A stretch of 64,000 nt of DNA from Nautilus pompilius (Eukaryota > Mollusca > Cephalopoda > Nautilida > Nautilidae): positions 747,501-811,500 of the forward strand of contig JACATO010002131.1 of the NCBI GenBank assembly GCA_018389105.1, written 5' to 3'. This document shows positions 45,330 to 58,130 of the stretch, piece by piece. A program made the translations under genes and the position numbers. The notes beneath the pieces were generated by a model. It did not search any database. It was not told where the DNA came from and was given only the letters and a program-made list of their open reading frames with translations. Each line of letters opens with the position of its first letter. The first letter of the stretch is position 1.

Positions 45330-46335
45330 ATGGGGAAAGACAGACATCACAGCATTTGAAAGAGATGTGATAGTGGGTGCATGACTAACAGGAGCCACAT
45401 TAGTTGAAACAATTTTGTTGGTAGGCCACTCTAAGACATTGATCATTCAAGTTTATCGTTAAGGGCGGAAGGTGAAGAAAATTTCTGCTGCAAAAAAGGA
45501 GTTGTGGGCACAAATACGCAGTGACGAAGAGAAGAGGTGGTTAGACAGGATAGTAAAGTCCAACTGTCATTAGATAATAGACTTACTGACAGACATTCAT
45601 TGTAGTTATAACCCATCTTCATTTCTATCTTGTAAATGTTGTAACAAATGGACTATGGCAGTAGGAGACTACTGTCTAAAGCAGTAACCATAGTTACTAA
45701 CATGAAGAGATGCCTTGTGTAATGTAAAGAGTGCAGGTATTGGACTAAGGTCTTGTGAAAAATAGTGTTCTGAAGAGAGTTGTGCATCACTGTTTGTTGT
45801 ACAGATGGGAGAAGACATATTTTGAGAAATCCACACAAAGCACTTGATGCCTTTTGTGTGTTCTCAACTATCCAGGCCTCTGGCGGGGAGCTAATGTTTG
45901 GGATGTGTTTTGCTAGTTTACCCTGGGCTTCTTAGTCTCTTGAAGGCAGAATGAATGCCAAAACTTACTGCAGCATCATTTCTGCAGGAGATTGCTACTT
46001 TCAAGATGACATCGCTCCTATTCACTGTGACCACATTGCATTCATGGTTTGCAGAACACGACAAAGACTCTGGGCATCTTTGAGATCAGCACTATCTCCG
46101 GATTTCAATCCAATTGACTGACTGTGGGATGAACTTGAAAGATGCATTTGCCATTACTATCCTTTGCCTACCTTTCTTTGTACATTACATACATTAATGA
46201 CTGAATGGGTAAACATCCCTAAGGACATCTTTTACTATTTTGTAGGTTCTATGCTATGTGTCATGGCTATTACTGGGCAAAAGGTGGCCTAGCTCGTTAT
46301 TAAGTATAGGTCCTAATAAAGTGGTTAGCCAGGTT
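45330..46335 (+). pseudogene. Tc1-like transposase remnant
   Basis: A decayed Tc1-family transposase. The N-terminal HTH reads ERDVIVGA then LTGATLVETILLVGHSKTLI (45380-45450). The central QASGGELMFGMCFA lies near 45880, and the catalytic FQDDIAPIHCD near 46000. It is followed by SPDFNPID, a TGA, and LWDELERCI near 46110-46145. Several stops and shifts separate these blocks. The right border near 46335 is estimated from the AATAAAGTGG-type end; no left inverted repeat was found. Confidence 0.8.
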
Positions 46336-48171
46336 TTTATGATAATAGAAATGTGATAAAAACATTTTAATAATAACATTGTTAAGCTAGTCTAATTATT
46401 ACTCTTAATCATAATGTTCAGTGTGTATCCCCTTTACTTGGTGTAGTGTTTCATTGTTCTTGTCCATACTTTGATGAGGTTCTTGAATATAATTTACTAA
46501 AATATTGTCTCTCATATCCTGTGTAATGCTGCATTCTTCACTGACATTTGTTGTTGGTGCTCTTCTGACTGCTTATTGGTCTGTGGACTGCCATATATGC
46601 TGAACATTGTTTGTAATGAGGCTTTTGTGCAGGTTGGTTCATGCTCAGATTGCCATCTACTCTATGCAAATATTGTTTTGCCAAAATACTTATCTAGTTT
46701 GGATAATCCTTGTGTCGCAAGGAATATTTAATTGCACTGCTAATTCAGTATTGTTTCCATTACCTTATATATCTCTCTCCAAATATTCAAAGTAATTGAT
46801 GACATGGGCATAGTTTAATCTTGTAGGTGTCTGTTCTTTATACACAATAGGATTTGACAGGATGAAAGTGTATCAACAAAGCTTCTCTGATATCCACGCA
46901 GTTTTGAGTGGAAAAGAATGATAAGTGAATGTTATGGTAGAGTTAACTCCCCTCTCTCTGAAAACCATTTTAGATATATGCCTTGAGGCAAGTAAATTTT
47001 GACACTATTTTCATTAGTATTCATTTGTATACCTTTCTATTATGTGGTGAGTCTTGTAATAGAAATTAATGACAAGAATGGGAGTCTGGGAAGTTTAGTG
47101 ATACAGATCACATCAGTTGATAAATAAATTGATATTAGGGTATAAAATTTTTTTAAATAAACAAACAAGAATCTTGTCATGCATCTGTAGATGATTAGCT
47201 AATCTAAAATATTATCTTGGAACAGAGAGAAAAGAAGAACTCGTTTTCAAATTGATTCATTAATCTGTGAGCAAAACTTTATTTTAGATTTCTTCAAGTG
47301 GTGCCATTGAAAATAATAAGGGCATTATCTTATTTAAAAGTTAAATTTTATTTGAATCAGGACGTTCAACCTGTGTTGAAGTGAATAATGGTGAAGACAA
47401 CCTAGATTTCAAATAGTCTAAATGGCATTAAAAGTCTGTTTATTTTTTTAATATATGGACTGTAAAGGCTGAAGCAATTTTTTAAGTGACATGTACATGA
47501 TCCATTACAGTTCTGAAATGGAGAAGTCTTGTTGTTTAGATAACTACAAATTGTTTAAAAAGACGATGTTGTGTTTGTTTTGTTAAATTATACACATACA
47601 TGCATATAATGTGCAAGTGAATATATTAGAATTTATCATGAAGTTGAGACTTTTAAGATATGCCCAAAGTTGTCTTGCGATGAATGTGAGGGCCTGATAG
47701 ATTCGGGATGACCATGAAGTTCTCTTCTAATATTTCACTTTTGAAACACACAGCCTTTTCTGTCAGCTGTAACAAAATGTAAGCAGGTTTGTTTCATAGG
47801 CTTCATAATCTGTTAATGTAAATTGTGATATGTCAGCTTAATTTTGGTGGGGCTGCAAAAGTAAAACTGTTAACCAATGCCATTTAGCTGCTTTGTAATT
47901 TGAATGAGTGATTGTTTTGGAGCATCGAGTTAACATTTCACTATGAGAATGTTTGAAAGGAATGGCATTTGTTGCTACAGGCATATTGCCAAATGAAAGC
48001 TTTTCTCTCTTCTCCACAACAAAAGTTAGATAGCTACAAAGGAATATTTTGGAAATATGTATATTTTTTATGGAGCTAAACATTTTGTATCATAGATATC
48101 TTTACAAGACAAATTCGTGACTTGCCTGATTTCATCCAGTTGTAGCAACATTTTTACTGTTTATTCAAAAT

Positions 48172-48515
48172 ATGGCTGGTGGTTCAGTGGTATGCTGCTG
48201 GGCTGCCATGATTGAAGACCCAAGTTTGAAACCTGGCTGGGATTGGCTTAGATTGGCATACCTTTCTGGCATGATTTTTCCTCTCACTTCTTCACCAGTC
48301 TACATTTGTGTGTGTTTTCTTCCTACATTTACAAAAAACAGGGTTTTTGAGGTTATGCAGGTAACTCTTGAGTGGCTTGCACCTTGACTACTGCTCAAGA
48401 GCCTCCAGCTATACCTAGGTAGCTATTGACTTGATTACCAAGGCTGATAATACTTAGCTCATTGCTATGAGATGTCTTTAGACCTTGAAAGCCAGGATAG
48501 GGGTTTGCCAAAAGG
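48172..48515 (+). repeat. tRNA-derived SINE, best-preserved copy
   Basis: The tRNA-like head contains an A-box-like TGGTTCAGTGGTATGCTG and a B-box-like AAGTTTGAAACCTGG with the usual spacing. A body with CACTTCTTCACCAGTCTACA follows, then the tail ACTCTTGAGTGGCTTGCACC ... ACCAAGGCTGATAATACTTA ... GATGTCTTTAGACCTTGAAA. The tail aligns with the copy in POLK intron 9. Confidence 0.8.
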
Positions 48516-49509
48516 AAGAAAGAAAAACAATTTTTTTGTGCAAGCAAGTGAAAATATTTTGTTTTATTAATTTCTTATCTTAATTTTGAAGGTAATATTT
48601 GAAAAAAAAGAACAAAAAGCAGCCATTTTGTGCTTTATTATGGAATATTGCTTTTGATTATTTGTTAGTTGAATGATTATTAATTACTCCATTTTTGTTT
48701 TTTAAATTTAGGAGTCCAATGTAGGAAATAACCATTAGGGTCTGTATCAACATTAGAGACCACTGATGCATGACTTAAGTAACAATTAAAACAGTTAGTC
48801 AGATTAATGCTTTTGACTGAATAAAATCAGTTGAGCTCCTTTAATATGTGGCATTTTTCTAGGGAACTGGTTTCAGCAGCTTTGAGATCAGGTAAAATTA
48901 CATGGAACTTTTGAATTTATTTTAATAATGGATTTGTACTATTATGTGACTGATTTGGAGATAACTATAAAATTTTGGGAACAGAAAAAATCTAGCCATA
49001 AGAGAACAAACATTACAAAAGTCCTGTATACCGCTTGCCAGTCATTGAATATGGAAATTATATGGAAAAACATGAAACTTTTAATTTACTGTGCATGCAT
49101 TCTGAATCTGATTTCTATCTACTGATAATCTAAAGAAGCTTCCCATGATGCAACACCATGAAACTCACAATTGTCTTCAAGTAGGAATCAGTAAAATGTC
49201 TTCCACTCTTCAAAAGGAAATCCACAGATAATTCTTTTGGTGTCTTGTCAAGCTGTTTTATCTGCCATATTGGTATCATACCTAAATATTTGGAAGCAAT
49301 CAATGATGAATAGAACTTGATTGTGAAATTCTTGTAGCATTACATTGTTTGGAATGTGTTTTTTTAAAAAATAAACTGCTGGCAGATAAAAGGATTGCAT
49401 ACACAGCTATTTTGACAAAAAATCTTTTATAGACTGCAGCACTGAGAAACCACTCCAACTGATGTGTTTTTCCTTGATGCTGTTCTATTTTCAGCAGGTG
49501 GAAAGGATG

Positions 49510-49700
49510 ATAAATAGATCAGTACATAGTGCACTAGTCTGCCACAGCTGAGGGTCCTTGGTTGATCAGATTGGTGGGCAAATCTCCTCCCCTGGCATGA
49601 TTTCTTTTCAATCTCTCATACTGTTTTGTCACTCGGGTTTTCTCCAAGCTCTCTAATTCCTCCTGCAGCTAAACAAGAGATTTTTGGAAGGAACTTCCAT
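49510..49700 (+). repeat. tRNA-derived SINE fragment
   Basis: AGTGCACTAGTCTGCCACAG and a diverged B box TGGTTGATCAGATTGG are followed by CCTGGCATGATTTCTTTTCA, CACTCGGGTTTTCTCC and AGCTCTCTAATTCCTCC. This is the family order, without the distal tail. Confidence 0.6.
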
Positions 49701-52609
49701 TTCCTGCTGAAGATGGAAGTGCCTGGCCTCACAAGGTGCAGGGATGGCAGCACTTGTTATTAGTTCTCATGATACCGCATAACCCTTGTTATATTGATAG
49801 AAAATGTGCATATTTCTTAGTAAACTGCATTGTGATTACATCTATTGTTGGCTCATTTTGTACTGCTATTATTCAGTAATAAGTGGACATTTTGAGTTAT
49901 GTGGTTTTCTTTCCTTTATTCAATTGGGAATAAATGAATGAAATGGGGGAAAAAAAAAGTTTTGAAATTGACTCCAAGAGTAAGGTTTACGTTTCTGTAC
50001 AACATTCACACAGATTTTTATGCCAGTGAAGCTTTTCATGTACTTATTTATCGCCAAACATAAAGAAAGTAAACCACCCATGTCTCAATTGCACCAACAA
50101 TCAATACCAGATTTTCTTTGCTGTAGATTTCTCTCTTGCCTCTCATTTATTTTTTTTTTTTTTATCTTGACAAATTCAAACCATCATAGTCTTTCCTTTC
50201 TCTCTATATCTTTTACACACAATCAGCCAAGACTATTTGGGTTCTTAAAATGTACATTAATGTGTAATAAATCATGTGAAGTTTTGTTTCCGTTTGCAGA
50301 TATGCTCAAGAGATATCATCTTGTACGGTTTATCTGTCACAGAAAGGTTTAACAATTTTTAATGTTCTCTATTAAATTTCCATATAATGATCATATTAAT
50401 ATCTTCCAATAACAGCTGATAACAAACCATTATTATGTTTTGTTTTGTTTTGTTTTGTTGAAAGGATTAAACTTGATTTCCTTCTCTATGCAAAATTGAA
50501 ATGATATTTTAAAGATGATGCATGTCAGCTTTAATGACTGAGCATTAGTCACAACCAGCAGAGGTTTTCAAACGTGTGCCAATTGTCATGCCAATGCAAT
50601 GACTGTTTCTCTCTCACATATTTGCTCTTGCATAGACTTTAAGACAAACTTTTGGAAACCTATAACAATATTACTCATCCTGATAGACATTACCCTGCTC
50701 TATTGTACAGAGGGTTTGTGTTTAATAGCCCCCTTGTCTGAAATTTGTACTTAGCATCAGTTTTAGTCGAAACAACTAGAAATGTTAGGTTGTGCTTGAA
50801 TTTTTATTGATTACTGAGTATGTCTGCTTTTTCTCAGATTAGATGATACTACTACAAGCGCTGTCAACATGAAATCTGTTTGAAAAAAAACAACAAACAT
50901 TAAATTGCATAATACTTTTTTCTTATTTTTCCCCATAATTATCAGACCCTCCACGTTCCTGTTTTAGTCTATTTTCAGTTTTTTTTCTTCCCTTTCTTAT
51001 CTGATCTTTATCATTTTTATTGGCAGATTTTTAGTTTAGAAGTTGCCGCGAGCTCTTCAAAGGGAAGCAACTTTTATCACTTTAAAATTTGTTCATGTTA
51101 TGCCAGTATTGACTGCAGCAACTATTCACTGCTATTATTAAAATTTTATCTTTGGTTTAATTTTATTAATCTACATAAACCAGAACTAAAGACAGGAATG
51201 TTTTTTTTTTTTTTAAATCTTGTTTTATATTGTTAGTTAAATTGCTATTTTAATTTGCCTTGGCATTTAGTTTACTTTATGTAAGTTTTTCTCATTAAAT
51301 AATGCTAACTAATGCAATGCATAGTATTGTGACTTTTGTCTGAAATTTTTGATAGCTGACAATAAAAGCCCACCTTTTGTACTTAATTGATATTAATGTT
51401 ATTATTTGGAGTTTTGCGTTGATATGCACTGTGTATTGTCGTCAGCTCAGTGCACTGGCCATTATTTTTAATTGCTGCTATGATTTAAATGCTAAGCTTA
51501 CCTTTATTTTGGTTAGCCTTATACCAAAAAATTGCAGCAGTTAATCATTCAGAAAGAATTCTAGATAATGACTTACTGTTTTATTACTTTTGCTGTTCAA
51601 ATCATGTGATCTAGTTTCCTTGACTGGTTGGTTGATCAATCAATTGATTATGTATAAAATAACTTTCAAGGTACAGGGTTAGTTAATTACTATACCATAA
51701 AATTTCCATAGAGATGACAAAACAATTAGTTTCACCAGGGTTGGGGGGGAGGCCAAAATCAAACAACTATGTAGTGGATGGAGTACAAGTATAGAAGGTA
51801 AGGAACACAGAAAACAGGCAAAAGGGATTAAAAATCTGTTTTTGCTTTGAGACTTTCACCCTGGCTTGTTAATTAGAAATGCACTTAAAGAAATACAATG
51901 TTGGACTTTGAGTAATACAGTTACAAAGTGCCTCAGATGACAGCATTATACTAAGTGATATCTCTGGGAATTGAGGATTTTCTGGCCAAGTCAAGTACAG
52001 TACATGGAAATTTTTCATCACTGGTCACTTGCCATTCGTTAGAGGTAAAATTATAAATAGTTTTTGGAACTTTTTGTTTTAAAATATTTTAGCTGGTATT
52101 ACTTGTTTATTTTTTTACAGTTAATGCAAACTAGTTTTTTAGGTCATACTAATTAGGAGATGACCTGTAAGGGGTACATCAGTGGAAGAAATGCATCCAT
52201 TTTGTGTAATAAGTTGAAAATGGATGTAGTCACCTGGACTTTAAATATTAATATTGATGATCTACAGAGCAACTCATTGAACTAAATGAACAACCTTCAT
52301 GTATATATACACATATACATTGGCATTTAAAATGGAGCTCACCACACACAGACACTGCTATTAATCTTTTCAATACTTTATTGTAAATCAAAAGGCATTA
52401 TTCCAGCAAAAAAAAAAAAAAAAATCATGAACACTCTGAACCATATATTGGAATTGTGATGTTTTTATCACTTTAACCTCCTTTCATATACATAACTAAT
52501 GCACATATTTTGAGAGGCCTGTTCAGTAACCTTTCAAAATGTTGTTTTTATAAGTAACTCCTTATCCATTTGCATACTTATAGAGATGATTATAACTGAT
52601 ACTTTTTGA

Positions 52610-53040
52610 CTTTTTCTTCCCTTGACTCTTTGATCTTGTTCATCCTATACAATGGGATTCAGTTCTGGAGATTGAGAGGGAACCATGGTTAGTGAGGCAT
52701 TATGTACTGAGCGTAGCAATGTGCTTTGAATCATTATCTTGTTGCAGTATAAACCTATCATCACCTTTCAAAGGATTCTCTGAACGTATTGCATGGCAAT
52801 GCAAAATTTGTGAAATATCTCTCTTGCGAAAATCCTATCAATTTTTATCAGGTCACCAGCCAAATAATCAATGAAATAATCCCATGCATTTATATTTATG
52901 CCATCCTTAATTGTAAGGCGAATACAGCTTTCCTCTGGCCTTCTAACATATTGTTGTCAGAACCAAATACTTCATCTGCTCTCATCTTACCACTATACAC
53001 TGCACCATTGCTCCATGGAGTAGTTCTAATGTTTAACTAA
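52610..53040 (-). pseudogene. Second Tc1-like transposase remnant
   Basis: Read on the minus strand, GDDRFILQQDNDSKHIATL near 52730-52780 and SQSPELNPIV then DEQD near 52640-52680 are the second and third catalytic regions of a Tc1-type DDE transposase. Upstream residues (INGKMRAD..., degraded) precede them. It differs in motif sequence from the copy at 45.3-46.3 kb (QQDND versus FQDDIAP), so it is another lineage. Stops and frameshifts are frequent, and no terminal repeats were found. Confidence 0.7.
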
Positions 53041-53739
53041 GTTATGTTGCTTTTTCTTGTTACCACCACTAACTCTAAGCAGGAGGTGCTATTTGGCCAG
53101 ACCCTCCAGCCTCTCTTGACCATCTATTTGGTGGTTAGAGGATGAGATGCTGACTTTTACAGAGGAATTGTGGTTAGCTGTTAATTGGGTACCTGCCAAG
53201 AAAAGTTTTAGTATAAACAGTAGCAAACTACCTTATGGAAGAAACTTTGGATATTAAATTCAGTTTATTTTATTTTGACAAAGCTGAATACAGAATCAGC
53301 AGAAGCTCATTTTTCCATAACTGATGATTCTTTAAAATTCCTATTTTAAGATCATACCAACATTATGGAACACTTAAACGGTCTCAACAACTTAATAAAA
53401 AAAAATGGTTTGGTCTAGACTTTTTGAACCAACAACACCTTCCTTTTCTATGTTGTAATTGTAATGAGACCCAGCTGAAATTACATTACCATAATAGTAT
53501 CCCATTAGGTTTCATTTGAATATCCCCAGTAGAAATCCGTATAGTTTAAAAAAAAAGTTTTTTTTTTGTTTTTTGTTTTTTTAGATTTAAAGCAAATGAT
53601 AAACACTTTACTGTATCAATGTCCTTTTGTGACAAGAATTTTAAGCTTCTACCTATCAAAAGGTCTTGCACATAGTTTCATTACCATTGTTGCTCTATGT
53701 AATAATATCATCTTTGGAAGAACTTTATCTGAAATGGAA

Positions 53740-54130
53740 ATCAGTTTGTCATTTTTTATTGAAGGCATCCATCAAAGGAAACACCCTGGTGTCATTTTCC
53801 TAAACTAAGTGGTAAAGGTGTAAAGGTTAGCCGCATGTCTACCACAGAAAGGCCCTACTGGAAACTTTTATTTTTCAGATGTGGAAGGAAACTAGAGAGG
53901 CCTGAGAAAACCAACGTAGCTAGCTAATGAACAAAAAAAGAGAAGATGATCATGCTAGGGAGTTATGAAAAACTAAGCCAGTCATAACCCTTCATTATTT
54001 TTATAGCTGTAGGAGGAAACCAAAGAGCCCAGAGACCTGGCTGATGAAGAAGAGTAAGAAACCATGCTCTAAGGAAGTGTATCAAACTGAGCCAGTCTTA
54101 ACTGATTTGAACTTGAACCCTCAATTATTC
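53740..54130 (-). repeat. Dispersed SINE-like repeat, copy related to 9.49-9.99 kb
   Basis: The copy shares GATGTGGAAGGAAACTAGAG and the neighbouring blocks with the copy in POLK intron 7. It shares CTAAGCCAGTC and GAGCCAGTCTTAACTG with the 6.96-7.29 kb copy. A second GTAGGAGGAAACCAAAGAGCC at about 54010 suggests two copies inserted in tandem or an internal duplication. Confidence 0.6.
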
Positions 54131-54601
54131 AAGCTAGAAAATTTCTGTGGTGTGAAGTTGTATGGGTGTGTGGTGTAGCTAGATCAGTTCCACATTTGGT
54201 GATTATAGCTGTTTACAAGTGAGGTTTATCTTACATCTGAAATTTTGGTGTGAGACTAAAGACATAACTGGCCACCCAACTACTCTGAGGATTTGAGAGA
54301 TGTGACTTATCCAAATGCTTGCCTTAGAGTAGTCTCTCTCTCTCTGCTATAAGAAAAATCAGTTTTAGCTGACAAAGACCCTGGTTGACCTCCAAGACTG
54401 CACCAGGTGTTGTTTACAATTAAAGCCTGACCACTTCCCAGTCTAGCATTGATTTTTACATGAGTTGGTTGTCCTGTGATGTTGTTGGCTGAAAAGTTTT
54501 CTCAACTGAGGAGCCCATTCTAAGTCACAAAGTTCTTTGAAGCACATTTAAACATGCAAAATATTTTTTTTTGTCTGGCAGGCAGCTTAAAGTCTGTTTA
54601 A

Positions 54602-56262
54602 TTAACCATATGTTTGAAAATTGTTTCCTGTCAAGCACACTGGAGCTGACGATTGCTTATTTTTCCCATAGGAAACTTTACATATCTTTGGGAAATTGTT
54701 GGTGGGAGGGGATTTGCTGTCTTCTATAGTTCTGCAGCTACTCCAAGCAATCTGCAGAACAGAGAAGGCCGGGAAGTTTGAAAGAGGATCCTTTTTATTA
54801 TGATGGGTGAACCCAGAGATGGTTAAGTCTGTGATGTCAACATTTGACACTTTCAATCAAAACTTATTTTGACTAGGTCTCTCAGATCTTTATGCTGCAG
54901 ACAGGTATAGATGATGTGGATAACCGTATTGTACAGTCTCTTGCAGATCATGCACTGGGAGAACCTATCACTTTCATTTGCTTATTTCTTCTCATAGGTA
55001 TTACCAAGTGAATAGTTTTCCAGTGGATATCAGAGGTATACCTGTCTAAATGGGATTTTTTTGAAATTGTTTCAGTGTCTTCTGTGGAAGTGGTCCTGAG
55101 TTGACACATCCTCCCAACAGTTATGCTTAAAAACTGAGTCTGATGATAAGTAGAGGTATAAGACACGTTATTTCTATACCATAAGGGCGGAGTGATTAGA
55201 CTATTGATTATTGTTTTCTTACCTACAAAGCTAAGGTTGTTGACTTGTTAGCCTTTTAACTTCCTATATGATCATTTGGCTTCTGCCAGTTCTTATCTAC
55301 TTTTATGTGGTTAGCTAAGGGGAACACCGATACCCAGAATTTTTATTCTGACCTTAGCCTACCCAACACCAAAATGATGAGGTTGTGTTGCTCTCTCTGA
55401 AGTTACCCTAGCCATGCTCCCTCTGTTTTGGTTTTGTTAACTTGGATACCAGTTGCATACTCATACAGCTTGAATTTGTCAGAAACAACCAACATATTCT
55501 TCATTCTGTATAATGATTGTGGTGTCATTGGCATAGTGGATTATCCTAGATTCTGTTTTATTGGTTATTGCTATGCCTTTTCCATCTTCAGCATGAATCA
55601 TGCAAGCCAGCATCTCTGCAATATTTACATACAGTGAAGCACTCAGAGGGAAATCCTGCTGTATTCCATAAGGTTTTAATGTAAGCCACCACAAAGCCAT
55701 TCTGACTAATTCTTGTCTGGATATCAGAGTAACATAACTTGATCCATCTGATAGTTTTCCTTGAACTCGGATTCTTTTAGTGTCTTAAACAAAAAGCCCC
55801 CTATTGTTTTTATGTGAAATATAGCTAGTATGACTGCTGTGGAACTTTCTGTCTATTTTTATGCAGAATTTCTCAATTGCAGGGAGTCTGTGATGAACTG
55901 ACTTTGAACTGAGCCAGTTTGATTCTTGCTAATGATTTTAGATATAACTTTGGCTTGCTTGTTTGCTAATACCTTAGCTATAGTATAATAATCTTTTAAT
56001 CATATAGGGACTGTCTAAATAATTGGAGGCTTATTAATCTCCTGTCACCTTTCTTAAACAGTAAGGTGACAGTGATGTTGCACTGGCTAAGTGAGAGAGC
56101 CTCTTGGTTGAACACACTACTAACTACAGTTGTCAGGTTATTAACTAATAGGTTTCTGAATCTTTTATAGAACTCTGCTGTAAGGCCATTGCTTCCAGGG
56201 TATTTAACATTATTTAATGTCCTGATGACATCTTTTATTTTTCTATTATGGGGCCTTTGCAA
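54602..56262 (-). pseudogene. LINE ORF2 reverse transcriptase remnant
   Basis: Segments read YPGSNGLTAEFYKRF (fingers), SQCNITVTLLFKKGDRRLIS, then YGIQQDFPLSASLYVNIAEM (motif 4-like) and RIIHYANDTTIIIQ. The last is the catalytic box, normally YADD; the first Asp appears as Asn. A C-terminal part reads WKTIHLVIP and SYTSTYHQTQFLS. All fit L1/Tx1-type non-LTR enzymes. The endonuclease part is scarcely recognisable. Confidence 0.8.
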
Positions 56263-57140
56263 AGCTTGGCTTATACTTGGTCTAATTTACTCTTTTAAGT
56301 TGCCTAAAAGTGTGTTCTGAGCTCGAGGACTGGTCTTTCACCAGTGTATAGAGCTGATTATAATGCCAAGCTGCTGATTTAATAACATTGTCTATGTCCA
56401 TTATGGTGTGTGTGGCTGTCTTTATTTTTTTAGACTAGTCATTAATTTGCTTACTGCCCTTGTCTTCTCTAATTTGCAGAAAGCTTTACTTCATCCTTTG
56501 TCACTGATGGCCTGTGCCTTGGCTCTTTAATGGCATAGATCTTGCCTAAGTTAAGGGAGCCTAATGCTGTACTGTTTAGTCCAAGGTCACTTTTAAGGCC
56601 ATTCTCTCTATACTGCCTGTACACATTCTGAACCTGACAACATTCTATGCTAACCTTTCTCAGTGTTAATTTCTCTACGTTCCTCCATTCTGACATAGTC
56701 AGAAGGTTTGGATGCTCTCGATGTATTCTGTTGTTGAACTTCCAAGTTTTGAGTTTTCTGCTACACTCTACCTATTCAAGTAATGTGTGTGAGACTTATT
56801 ATGGGGGAATTTAGTGAATGTCATCTACCAAGTTGAGTTGCAAACAAGGTTTGCAGCTGTGTAGTATAATATTTGTTTATGTACATTAGCATAAATCAAA
56901 TCTAAGATTATCCAAAAGGGGAGGGACTCACTAAGCAACCATTCCAGGGCTATTCTGGGCTCCTTAGCCATGGGGGAGCTTTGTTGTTGTCAGATGACTT
57001 AGCTACTTTAGGTTCTTCATGGACTGATGAAGGAAGGATGTTTTCTCCACCTTTTCACTATGGGTGGGGGCTGCTTTGGGTTTCTTCTTAGGCTTCTCTT
57101 TAGTAGTATGGATTGGAAGGTCTTGGGAACTTGATTTCCT

Positions 57141-57737
57141 TCATTTGCCCTTTCTTTTTTTTTTTGGGCGATGTAACTTGCCTTGTCCGTTGCAACATTT
57201 TTTTGAGGGAAGATTCTTCTCATCATGCTTCACTGCTACAGCATGGACCATGACTTTGGAGCTCATGTTTTGCTTCTTTGTGATCATTGCTCCTGCAGCT
57301 CTGGTACCACTTGCTGCTTTCACAGCTGTTGCTTTTTGGCTCACACTGTACTTAGTGGCAACTGGAGGTTCTGCAGCTGCAGGCAGTTGACTTGAGACCT
57401 CTGCCATCACTTCAATTGTTGCATTCTCAACTTCCTCTGAAAAGGATTTTAGAGTGTGATCCTGGACCTTGCAGACTGGGCAAAAAGGTGGTTGGTGTTT
57501 GTACAGGATTGTTACCCTGTACATCTGACTGTTCATTGTATCACTGATCCTCTTTGGGATAGTCTTAATGATAAGGACTTTTCTACTTTTCTTACCTGAC
57601 AGAAACAAGAAGCCTGGTATGGTATGGTATGATATCAGAAATGAAGCCCATAAATGCTTTCTTGTAATTTTCCAAAAGCAAAGCAGGAACATTATTGGGG
57701 GGTTGCTAAAAGTGATGTGTACTTTTATTCGTGCCAT
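57141..57737 (-). pseudogene. LINE ORF1-like remnant
   Basis: A 198-codon minus-strand open frame lies upstream of ORF2. It has a lone knuckle-like FCPVCKVQDH, an Ala/Val-rich middle and a basic Lys-rich C-terminus (RPKKKRKGK). Position and composition suggest the nucleic-acid-binding ORF1 of a Tx1-type LINE. The assignment rests mainly on its place next to ORF2. Confidence 0.55.
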
Positions 57738-58130
57738 TGGGTTTTCTCCTTATAGATTGAACCCAATGACCCTCATTTCCAGTGGCATCCTAGTGTATTT
57801 TGTAGACTATTTTTGCCACTTCACCAGGCTATGGAAGGATAGCGCTTACTTAGCTATTTGCTCTATCTACTACTATTGCCCGTCCCACAGCAGGTGGAGT
57901 AATTTTCCAAGTCATCTTATAATGGAGATAGAGCAATATTTCTTTCCCTGCTCTTGGATGCACAGCGCTGGCGCCAATGTTTGTTATTGTCATCCTCATA
58001 AAGAAAAACAAGGTTCCAACCAGATCAGGATTTGCCAACTTGTTTGCCCAAAGAGAGCTAATACAACACAAATCAATATTGTGGCAACCATGCATTTACA
58101 AGGAACGCATGCAGAAACAATGCTTTTTTT

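Larger units (their letters stand above)
46336..52600 (+). other. CERT1: CERT1 intron 1, AT-rich segment
   Basis: Low-CpG intron sequence with SINE copies at about 48.2 and 49.5 kb and small (GTTTT)n and homopolymer tracts. No exon or other gene is recognised. Confidence 0.6.
54590..58130 (-). mobile_element. Decayed LINE of the L1/Tx1 type
   Basis: The minus strand carries, in 5'-to-3' order, an ORF1-like segment (57737-57141), a linker with conserved ORF2 text (56696-56469), the reverse transcriptase (56262-55479) and a C-terminal region (55166-54602). Stops and shifts break the frames. Its borders are estimated from the last recognisable coding segments. No poly(A) tail or target duplication was identified. 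Confidence 0.8.
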
